Below are positions 16,801 through 28,800 of a stretch of 64,000 nucleotides of DNA, one piece after another. The notes beneath the pieces are model-generated. The model was not told the origin of the DNA. It saw only the letters and a program-made list of their open reading frames with translations, and did no database searches. The DNA comes from Tiliqua scincoides (Eukaryota; Chordata; Lepidosauria; Squamata; Scincidae). A program made the position numbers and the translations under genes. The stretch spans positions 71,483,254-71,547,253 of the forward strand of contig NC_089826.1 in the NCBI RefSeq assembly GCF_035046505.1. The letters are read 5' to 3'. Each line of letters begins with the position of its first letter. Position 1 is the first letter of the stretch.

Positions 16801-19800
16801 CTGACAAAATCGGTACACTGAGCTGGTCGGGTTTTCAGTTTCACTCCTGCCACTTTATAGAAAAGTCCGTCTCCAGTAATGTTCCAGAGATATAGGTTGG
16901 GGTCACAAAACTGAGGAGACGAAGCAACAGATTCTGCCTGTCAATGTAAATCAGAAGAGAATGTTTTGTTTTTAATGCCAGAAAGAATATTTGTTTTGCT
17001 TTCCACCTCCCCAAAAACAGAACACCAGTCAACACTGTTATTCTTGACTTAAGGAATTCTGCTTATGTCATAGAACTGGGGTGTCAAACTCATTTCATAC
17101 AGAGGCCCATACAGTTAGCAATCAGGGCACCTGCTGAGGGCCGGAAGTGACATCATTAACCAGAAAGTGACATTAAGCAGCTGATGGTCAGAAATCAGCA
17201 CTTTGTTCTCATTAACTGCATATGGCAGAAGAGAAAATATGCAAATCTTGATTGTATTTCAAGATATGGGAAAGTCCAATTTTCATGTGGGCTGCTGTTT
17301 CAGCAGTAACACCTCAGCACTGCTCAGCAGCTGAGAGCCTGAGGGTTGGATAAAAAGCTTCCAGGGGCCGCATATGGCCCCTGGGCCTTATGTTTGACAC
17401 CTCTGTCATAGAACCCTTGAATGACTGAGGGCCAAAGCCTATCCAATTTTCTAGTGCCTGTGCAGCTGTGGGGCGTGCACTGCAGTGGGGCGTGCACTGC
17501 ATCCTGTGGTGAGGAGGCAGTCACATTTGTTCCTCTACCTTGAGGTTGCGCTGCAGCTGCCCCAGTATTGGCCCTATGTCTGAACAGAGAGAAGTCAGGC
17601 TACAAGTACAGAGGCTCATTGGATTTTTCTAATTTATAGCTGTTGCATCATTCAGGTTCTTTTTCTGGTGCAGAATTTAGATTATGTTGCAGGTTTTTGT
17701 CTTTTTAATGTAGAGTGCTCAAAGCCCTGAAAGATTCAGGATGGACGGATGGACAGAGAAGGCTTTTCCATCCTGTTGTTGTCCCAACTGAAGTTGTGTG
17801 ATCATTTCAGTGTTACAGCTATGATTGTTTGGCTAGGAGGTATGCATGAGATGAAATAAATGGGTGGGGTGCCAGGGTATGGTTTTATTAACAGCTTAGT
17901 TTGCCATTTTCTTTTCTGAGATCATTATTCAAAAAAGCTTGTTTATGTTAAGTAATGCCATCTCAGAGTGGCTGTATTCAGGATCACAGTACCCAGTCCA
18001 ATTGGAAGTTGAGGACTTCCTGGGACTTGATAAATCCTTGCCAGTCCCTTTCCCCTGAGGTCAGACTCATGGCACAATCCTAAGCTTCCCCAGTGCTTGT
18101 ATAATGTATGAAATTGCAAAATACTTGGATAAAACATTATTTCCAAAATGCCACTAACCAAAAGTGCAGTTCTATGCATGTCTACTCAGAAGTACGTCTG
18201 GTTGAGTTCAATGGGACTTACTCTCAGGTAACTGTGTATAGGATTGCAGCCCAAATGTTTATAGTCAATTGCCTCAAAGAAAAGACATTGAGATGTTTAG
18301 AATTATTTAATCTTACCTGAATAACTGACTCTGTCATTCCCCACAAGAAGCCACAGGGAAACCGACCATAAAAAGTTGGCGTCAATTCCTTCATAGGAAA
18401 ACCATTTTCCTGTATTATTTGCTTGTAATAAAATGCAGATGACTTGGGAATCCGCTCTTTTTCTTTACTACTGAAATCTATATAAAATAACCCTCGCCTG
18501 ATATTGTAACCATGTTGCCATTCAAATCCATCCAGGAGGGACCAAGCCATGTAACCAAATACTTCAATTTCATCAAACTTAATAGCTGCATAAAGGGAAA
18601 AAATGTAAAATAACCATATTAGCAAATACGCAATATGACAGGCACTATAAGTATGCAGAGCAAGATGTTTTTGGAAAAGGGCACCTGAAAACCAAATCAA
18701 AAGCCCTGCTAGATCCAGACTCAGGTCCTTCTAGTTCAGTGTCATGTTTCCCACAGTAGCCCACGGCTCCGAGGGAGAGGGGCTGCTTGCACAGTCCAGT
18801 GAGGCTCCCTGCAAAATAGTGCTTTGCACCCCTTCTAACTACACTACTGCTCTGCCTCTATGCCCAACCCACCAACCAGAATTGTTGAATGAATAAGGTG
18901 CCAATCTGAGGTGACCGCCTGCAAATGTAACATACTGTGAAAACATACATTTCACACAGGGACATTCCTCCAAGAATGACTGAAGCTTTCTGTCAATTTA
19001 TACCTTGGTTTGCTACCACGTAACACACAGAGTAACTTTTAGAGCACTCACAGACAAGTTGAAGTCACTCACATCTCTTACTCAGACTTTCCTAGCAGTC
19101 TGCCTCAAATAACATCCTTCGATACTATATTCAGTGATTTTTTTTTAAAGGTTTACAAACCTTGTAAGACCTTATTAATAAAATTCTTCATGATGTAGAT
19201 AACTGTGGTGTCTTCTGTTTTCACATGGCTACTGGTGAACCACCCATTTTCCGTAATGAGAATTCGAGGGCTGTTATATTCCAGCTTAATCCAGTTCAGT
19301 ACGTCCCTCAGATTGAGTGAGAAGCTTTGCCCCATTTTAGGTAGCTTGTTTGGTGGCGTAAAATTATTAGGGCCAAAGGAAAATGCAAAGAAGTCAGCAG
19401 TCCCTTTTATATAGTCTCTCTCTGCCTTGGTAACATTTGGCAAGAGAGAGGCAAGTTCAGCCTTCAGCTCTTCTGGGTAATCTCCATCTCCATGTATTGG
19501 CTTGGCAAACCATCCAAGTACCTTCTGCATGGAGTGCTGACACTTTGCAATGTCTGAGTTGTCCGTGAAAGAGTTTGGTTCGATCCAGTGGGATCCCAAT
19601 GTGATTGACAAAAATCCTTTTTGATGTGGCCGGAAATGCTTGTTATAATTATGCCAGACTCGTGCATGAGCCTAATGACAGGGGGAAAAAAATGGAAATA
19701 GAGAAGCACTCTTAAGTACTTAAAAACATAATAGGATTACTTGGAAATGTTTACTAACATCAGAGGTACAGATACATTCAAATATAATAATGCAGTTGCT

Positions 19801-22800
19801 GAGCCATTTAAAAATCTCTGTGGTTGCTAATGGACATAAATAAGATGCTTCTAATGGCAAATGCTTGTGGCTCTTTAAAGGCTAAAACAGTATTTCTCAA
19901 ACTGTGGGTCAGGACCCACTAGCCAATTTCAAGTGGGTCCCCATTCATTTCAATATTTCATTTCTAATATATTAGACTTGATGCTTCCATGGTATGTGAC
20001 TGCATTTGAGGAAATGTTACAGCTCTGTACTTTTAACAGAGTACTATGTATATGCTTTTAACAATGATAGTAAATGGAACTTACTCCGGGATAAGTGTGG
20101 GTAGGATTGCAGTCTTGGATTGTTAAAAATTTTCCTGCTTGATGATGTCACTTCCGGTGCAGATTCTCATTCTAAAAAAGTGGGTCCCAGTGCTAAACAT
20201 CTGAGAACCACTGAGCTAAAAGATTTATTTTGCAAAAGCTTTCGTGGCAAGGCCTAAGAGAGGGGAGTAAAGGGGGTAATTTGTACCTGGGCCCAGGGTC
20301 AAAAGGGGGGCCCAGAAATTTCCTGGGATCTTACGTTTTCCTATCTACTCAGACTTGTTGCCCACACAGGATGCTGGGGACACTACCATGACTGGGGATG
20401 CTTGGGTCACTACTGATGCGCCATGGGTAGACATTGGCTCCAAAGACTTTTCCAGCCGTCTCTACCTTCCCTCCATCCTTTTTCGCCCCTCCCTGTCCCT
20501 ATTCTGCTCACCTTTCACCCCTCCCCCTTTGCAAAGGGGCCCAAAAGAAACTTTGTACCCCTGATAAAATTCCTCTCAGAGGCCCTGTTTCGTGGACTCA
20601 AGTCCAACCATGGGTTTGTCTCCCTGTGGAGAAAAATGTCTACATAGGGCTCCTCTTGCTTTCATTTCAAATTCACACCTATCCATCTGGGATTTATCAC
20701 TACAGAAAGCTCTTAATGAAAACTGACACCAGTGCCCAGCATTGTTGGGCAGCTGCTGAGAGTTCAGGGTCCTCAGAAGACCCCACTGCTGATGTCTGAT
20801 ATCACCTCTGATGCTACCTCTGTGCCCACAGCCTTCATGTGGGGGTGTCAGAATGACTTTCCTGTGAGCCACCCAGGTAGGAGGGGGGGAGCCTATAGAA
20901 AGCAGGTTGACCCCCAGAAATGGCCCCCAGAAACCTGGCCCCAACCCTGCTTTTAATGGTAGTTTTCCAGAGACTTTGTATTCTGTTACTGTATTCTGAA
21001 CATTTCCTAACATCAGTAGCATTTGCAAAAGTAATCCTGAATACAGTCATATATGTACCTATCTATGTCAGGGTTGCAACCACACTGCTGCTTTTTATCA
21101 CTACAAACTTCTGCAAATTCACCTCTTTGAGATTCAAGGACTTTGTGCTGATTGCTAATTCAAACAAAGTGTTTACAATCATGAGGAATATTCAACAGTC
21201 CAACCATTTATCAGAAGAATGGGCTAAATAGTAATTTAGGTGGATTTGGAGGGGGGATGGGGTGGGGGTGATTAGCCATTAGACAAATGGCCAGCAGAAA
21301 AAGGGCTGCACACACTCTCCTGCTACACCTCAGCTCTAAACTACAGTCTCATTTTTCATTTTAATGCTGCCCAACATTGCATATATGCAACAGAAATAAA
21401 ATGTGTACCCTTGTGGGCCATAGAAATGGGTTAAAACACACACAAAGATTTGAGAACTTTGTTACATGTGTATTCACAAAATCTGTAGTTATCCCTGAAA
21501 CGCAACTTTCTGAAAATAGAACTGCATGACTTTTAGCAGTCAGTAGCTGCTTTAAAATTTACCATACCCCAATTTTGTCCCATGAAGAGATTACTGTCTG
21601 TAGTTTCTGTTTACAAAGTGAGCTGTTAATGCAACACTCCCCCCGCCCTATTAGTGAGATAGCAGTGGTGTGGTAACTCTCCTCATGGCTAGAATTGGCA
21701 CTTTTCTTCTTGCCAGAGGCTTTGGGCCTTTAACAATTGCATGATGGGCAAAAATTCAATATGAGCAGATAGCCCCATCACAGTCGTGCCTCAGAATCTG
21801 CCCTTGGTTAATTCTTGCTTGTGCATTGCTATTAAAGGTAATACAGTGGCATGGTATCTGTTAGAGTATGTGCCCCATACAGCAAGGCAATTTGGTGGCT
21901 GGATAAGGCAGGCCTACCAGACTGCTGCTGTGTATAAGCAAATGTAAGCATACCTGTCAGACAATGGGGCAAGGACCAATCAGGGTAAAGTGCTGAGTCA
22001 TTGCACAGAACAAGGAGAGATGGGAAAAGCTAATGCAATCCCCACCCAGGATGATGCAATGACGTTCCTCAGGGATGAGGTCATGGCCTTTCCCATTGGC
22101 TGACAGGAGTATAAATGGCCAACAAGCACACTCCACTGTGTGAGTTGTAGGAGTGAGTTACTGCATGAATCTCTGCTGGACGGATACCTGATTTACTGGC
22201 TACTTGGACTGTTTGCTGGACTGCCTCTGCTTGCTGATTTCTGGAACTGCCTTCTACCTGTAAATACTGCCTGTAAATAGACTCTGGTGTTGGTACTTCC
22301 CTGGGTCTTGCCTCCTTTTTTTGGCGTTCTTCCCTGTGCTCTGAGCACCACACACTGCAGCTGCTGGTTTGTGCTTCTGCTATCTCTGTGTTTTGCCCAA
22401 TTATCTCTAACAGTATCTGTGGATTTCAGTATCTGTGGGTACCAAGCCCATGGCTGGAGCATCTCATAGGACCTCCTGGATGTGACCAGAAATGCCTCCA
22501 GTGTGACCAGTGTGCCACAGCACATTGCTGTGCCATGAACAATCCACAGGTGTGCCATAAGAGTTTGTTCAAGTCTGCCATCATCAATAACTTAGCAAAC
22601 CAATTCTGCTTAGAAAGTATTTGAAATTTTTAAATTTTAAGTCTTATCTATAAAGCAGGATGAAGCTGATTGCAGGGTAACCAGAAAGGGAGAAAAAAAC
22701 ACATGAGAGAGGCCCACACAAACTTTGCCCGCATGGGCTAGGGTTGGGGGGATTCAATTGGTTAAAGTTAAGGATTAGTATTAGGGCATTTTTCCTGTGG

Positions 22801-25800
22801 GCAATTCTTGTGAGGGCTTTTTTCATAGAACTGATTAAAGATTCACCCTGGGGGCTGACCCTGACACTGACCCTGGGGGCTGGGGCTAAGAATAGGCCCT
22901 CAGTTTGGCTGTACTTGTCGTAAGAGGCGACTAAACAGCCACCGGGTAGATGGGACTCGTCAGCCTAGGAAGGCAGCTCATCTAAGAGAAGGAAACTCTG
23001 ACCTCAAACCTCCACTGCCTTGTGGCTACATCCAGTTCTGGAAAAGGCTTCAGGAGTCAACCTCGAGGCAAAATCAGGAGCCGGAGTCCCTTAGGCAGTT
23101 CATGGCTGAACACAGTCACGTTCTGGCAACTCCTGCGACGCCGCTGGAACCAACCGTATTGGCTTCTGCCTTTCCATTGGACCATGCCAGCGACGTGGAG
23201 AGGGGGGATTTGCTGCATGGGTAACAGCCTATCCTCCATACCTTCTTTACCCAGGCTTCGCGCACTGGAGAGGACACTCCAACTTCGCCATACGGCGTCG
23301 GCACAACACGGGAAGCAGCAGTTTACCGGTTATAAGTCTTTGCTCGATTGGCGTAGAGCATGACGCCAGGGGCTGCTTCCGACGGTGGGAGAGATAACTG
23401 CATCTCATTGGGCAGCTACCGCCCGCCTTAAGCTGGGCAGTCCCCAGCCAGTAAGGTGTTGCCTCGCCACGGTCCGTTAACCTCATGGGGTGCGTGGGGT
23501 TTAGGGTGAAAACCGACAAGCGGATCGACAACTCTGCACCATGCAACAGAAAACAGAAAACTACTGCCCTAAAGCTGGGCACCTGGAACGTTAGGACAAT
23601 GACACCTGGCTTCTCTGATGACCTGCAAGAAATAGACGACGCACGCAAAACAGCTGTCATCGACATGGAGCTGAGCAGACTGCAGATGGACATCGTCGCC
23701 CTTCAAGAGACTAGGCTGCCAGATTCCGGATCTGTCAAGGAGAGAAATTTCTCATTTTTCTGGCAGGGAAAACCACCAAACGAAACCAGGGAACATGGCG
23801 TTGGCTTTGCAGTCAGAAATACCCTGCTGAAATCCATCATCCCACCTACTGTGGGAAGTGAAAGAATTTTGTCCCTGCAGCTCCAGTCATCAGCAGGACC
23901 TATCACTCTCATCAGTGCTTATGCACCGACTCTGTCGTCTCCAGCAGAAGCCAAAGACAAATTCTATGATGACCTGGCCACCACTGTCAAGAAAATCCCT
24001 GTAAAAGAGCCATTGTTCATCCTCGGCGATTTCAATGCTAGAGTTGGTGCTGATAACAGTTCATGGCCCACTTGCTTAGGTCAGTTTGGCACTGGGAGGA
24101 TGAACGAAAATGGCCAACGCCTGCTAGAGTTTTGCTGTCATCACGGTCTCTGTGTCAGCAACACGTTCTTCAACACAAAGCCCCAACATAGAGTCTCTTG
24201 GAGACATCCAAGATCAAAGCACTGGCACCAGCTCGACCTGATCCTCACTAGACGCTCCAGCCTTCCCAGCATCAAGATCACACGCAGTTATCATGGTGCT
24301 GCCTGCGACACTGACCACTCCCTGGTGTGCAGCAGAGTGAAACTGCAAACAAAGCGACTGTATCACATGAAAAAGGAAGGAAGACCTCGCATTGATACCA
24401 GCAAGACCCGGGATCAGAGAAAAGTGGAGGAATTTGCACAAGCGCTTGAGGAATCTCTTCCAGGCCCGGCCGACGCAAACGCATCCAACAGATGGGAACA
24501 TTTCAAGAATACCGTTTACAACACCGCCTTGTCCATATTCGGCAAGAAGACCAACAAGGCGGCAGACTGGTTTGAAGCCCACTCTGAGGAGTTGACACCA
24601 GTCATTGAGGAAAAGAGGAGAGCTCAAGCAGCATACAAGGCCTGTCCCAGTGAGCGCAACCTGCAGGTCCTCCGAACTGCTCGCAGCAAAGTCCAACAGA
24701 CTGCCAGGAGATGTGCTAACGACTACTGGCTCCAGCTCTGTTCTGAGATACAGATAGCAGCTGACACGGGCAACATCAAGGGGATGTATGATGGTATCAA
24801 GCAGGCCCTAGGTCCAACACAGAAGAAAATTGCCCCTCTGAAGTCTGCCACAGGCGAGGTCATCCAGGATCGGGCGCAGCAGATGGAACGCTGGGTGCAG
24901 CACTACTCTGAGCTATATTCCAGAGAAAATGTAGTCACCGAAGAAGCACTGAACAACATTGAGTGCCTGCCTGTGCTGGAAGAGCTTGACAGTGAACCAA
25001 CCCTAGAAGAACTTCACGTGGCCCTGGACTCCCTTGCCTTTGGCAAGGCACCTGGAAAAGACAGCATCCCTGCTGAAGTCCTAAAATGCTGCAAAGAGAT
25101 CATCGTCACTGAGCTGCATGAAATCCTCTGTCTCTGCTGGAGAGAAGGTGGAGTACCTCAAGACATGAGGGATGCAAACATCATCACGCTGTACAAGAAC
25201 AAAGGTGACAGGGGTGACTGCAACAACTACCGCGGCATCTCTCTCCTTAGCATTGTAGGAAAGCTGTTTGCCCGAGTTGTACTAAAGAGGCTCCAGGTAC
25301 TTGCAGAGAGCGTCTATCCAGAATCGCAGTGTGGATTCCGAGCCAACAGGTCCACCACTGATATGGTATTCTCCCTTAGACAACTGCAGGAGAAATGCAG
25401 GGAACAACGACAGCCACTCTTTATAGCCTTCATAGATCTCACAAAGGCTTTCGACCTGGTCAGCAGAGACGGCCTCTTCAAGATTCTCCCCAAGATTGGA
25501 TGTCCACCCAGGCTCCTCAGCATCATCAGATCTTTCCACAAGGACATGAAGGGCACTGTTGTCTTCGATGGCTCCACATCAGACCCTTTTGACATCCGAA
25601 GCGGAGTGAAGCAGGGCTGTGTTCTTGCACCAACCTTGTTTGGGATTTTCTTCGCTGTCCTGCTGAAGCAGGCCTTTGGAACTGCAACAGAAGGCATCTA
25701 TCTCCGGACCAGATCAGACGGAAAGCTCTTCAACCTCTCCAGACTGAGAGCAAAATCCAAAGTCCAGCTGAAATGTCTGCGTGACTTCCTCTTTGCCGAT

Positions 25801-28800
25801 GATGCAGCTGTCACTACCCACTCTGCCAAAGATCTCCAGCAGCTCATGGATCGTTTTAGCAAGGCCTGCCAAGATTTTGGACTGACAATCAGCCTGAAGA
25901 AAACACAGGTCATGGTTCAGGATGTGGACTCACCTCCCTGCATTACAATCTCTGAGCATGAACTGGAGGTTGTCCATGACTTTGTGTACCTTGGCTCAAC
26001 GATCTCCGACACTCATTCTCTCGATACTGAGCTAAACAAGTGCATCGGTAAAGCAGCTACCACGTTTTCCAGACTCACAAAGAGAGTCTGGTCCAACAAG
26101 AAGCTGACGGAACATACCAAGATCCAGGTCTACAGAGCTTGCGTCCTGAGTACACTTCTGTACTGCAGCGAGTCATGGACTCTTCGCTCACAACAGGAGA
26201 GGAAACTGAGCGCGTTCCACATGCGCTGCCTCCGACGCATCCTCGGCATCACCTGGCAGGACAAAGTTCCAAACAACACAGTCCTGGAACGTGCTGGAAT
26301 CCCTAGCATGTATTCACTGCTGAAACAGAGACGCCTGCGTTGGCTTGGTCATGTCGTGAGAATGGATGATGGCCGGATCCCAAAGGATCTCCTCTATGGA
26401 GAACTCGTGCAAGGAAAGCGCCCTACAGGTAGACCACAGCTGTGATACAAGGACATCTGCAAGAGGGATCTGAAGGCCTTAGGGATGGACCTCAACAAGT
26501 GGGAAACCCTGGCCTCTGAGCGGCCCGCTTGGAGACAGGCTGTGCAGCATGGCCTTTCCCAGTTTGAAGAGACACTTGGCCAACAGTCTGAGGCTAAGAG
26601 GCAAAGAAGGAAGGCCCATAGCCAGGGAGACAGACCAGGGACAGACTGCACTTGCTCCCGGTGTGGAAGGGATTGTCACTCCCGGATTGGCCTTTTCAGC
26701 CACACTAGACGCTGTGCCAGAACCACCTTTCAGAGCGCGATACCATAGTCTTTCGAGACTGAAGGTTGCCAATACAATGATTAAAGATTCAGAACAGAGT
26801 CTATCAGAGGTGGCAACCCCGAGGAATGCTACAGAATGACAACATGGAACTGTCTGGTATCAGCTGTTTTATGGGTTTCAAGATCTCTGTTAGAACTTTT
26901 ATTCAAGGTCCGTGCATTAATATTGACCTTTGAGATGGAGGAAAAAGGAGGTGTCTGCACCAGCCATGTATGGATGAGTCATGCAACAGGATTTGTGGCC
27001 TTGTGTTTGTAACTATCACTCACTCTAACCCAGGGGTGTCCAAAGTTTTTGGCAGAAGGGCCACATCATCTTTCTGACACTGTGTTGGGGGCCCAGAGAA
27101 AAAAATTTACATTTAACATTTGAATAAATTTACATAAATTAATATATTAGAGATGGAACTTATATGAATGAATGAAGGTCTTGCAATAGCTCAAGGCCTA
27201 TAAAAGGCCCTGTACAAAGCAAGGCTGGCCTTTCCTTTGCTGCTGCTACTGCATCACAGATGTGAAACAGCAAGCAGAGGAGGGAGCCCTCGTCCCACAG
27301 CTAACTTGAGAGGTCAAACAGTCGCCCTCACGTTGAGAGTGGTTGCGTCAGGCCAGTGTGGGCTCCAGCAAGTTTCCACAGGGCCAGAGGCTCATTGGAG
27401 GCTGGGGTTTCCCTGAGGGCTGTATTGGGAGTACTCAAGGGCCGCAAGTGGCCCCAGGGCCAGGGTACCCCTGCTCTAACCTACTCACAAGGTTGTTGGG
27501 AAAATCAACTAAAATAACTCTTTGTGTACTGCTCTGAACATTTTGGACAAAGAATGGGATATAAATGCAATATATAAATAATAAAAATCAGGACAAGTGG
27601 TTTGGGGGTAATATTTCCTTTCAGAACATCCTATCACTCAATAACACCTGGAAGCAGCAGGGTAGCTAAAGGGGGTGCAAAGTGCTAAGTTTTGCAGGGA
27701 GCCTCACCATGCAGTGCAAGCAGCCCCCCTCTCTGCTGTGCAAGCAGCCTCACCCCCTCACCTTCAGCATACACCTCCATTTTGCTCTCACAGCCCAGAA
27801 TGGCTCTGAAGGGGCAGGGCTGCTTGCACAGCACAGTGAGGCTCCCTGCAAAACTTAGTGCTTTGCACCCCCTCTAGCAATGCTACTGTTCACAAGGAAG
27901 AAATGCAAAATCTTCAAAAATCTTTTTCCCACTCCCACTCTAGGACACTGCAGCAGATTAACTGCAAAACAAACAAGTATAAAAGTGAGTATAGTATATG
28001 GATTATTTTTAGTACATCTCGATAACAATTTTTCCTCCAGCTGTTTTAATATGTAATCTATTTTATACTTTGAAGATCAAGGCTAAATATGAAGGCTAAG
28101 TAGATAGTGGAGCAAAGATCAATACTGAACATTATATTCTAGGCACGCATGGCATTAATTTCTGCACATTCCTCTTACTAATGCAGTCCATGTACAATGC
28201 CGAATGAGTTAATATAAAGCCATTAGGAATGCTTAGATTATTTTGCAATGTCCTACTGAGCAGATAATAATCTCTAAATGATTATAAGCAAGGGAGAGAT
28301 GCTCATATTTGTACTGCCTTCTCAGCAATGGCGAAAGCATCAGTGCTGAAACAAGTTCCAGAAACACAATTCTTCTTAACTAAAAAGTCTGCAAAGCAAT
28401 ACATCTTTTTGTGTCATCTGCTCCAATGTGATTAAGCCATGTTCAAATTTTTTTCTGCAAAAGTTGCCTGAAGGTCACAGGGAGGGAAAACTATAGAAGG
28501 GAATATCATTTTGTACCCTACAGCCAAGATAACCACAGTGTACAAAAGGCTCACCTGATTCCTTTTCTAAATATCAGCTGCCCAGTCTGCCTCACAGGGA
28601 CCCTACCTTCTCCAAAAGGTACTTTGGAATGTTGGGAAAGACCAATTGCAACAGTGTGGCAATGAGGAGTGTCCCCACATATTTTTAAAGTTGTCCGGAG
28701 CACAGTGTATGTCACTACAGTGCATCTCAAGTAAATGTATTCACACTTTATAGCAGCAATTTTCAACCTTTTTCATCTCATAGCATACTGACAAGGCACT

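Noticed and set aside
23022-23363. 113-residue ORF in the LINE leader as a possible ORF1
   Set aside because: No RNA-binding or zinc-finger motif and an unusual Trp/Arg-rich composition; more likely leader sequence.
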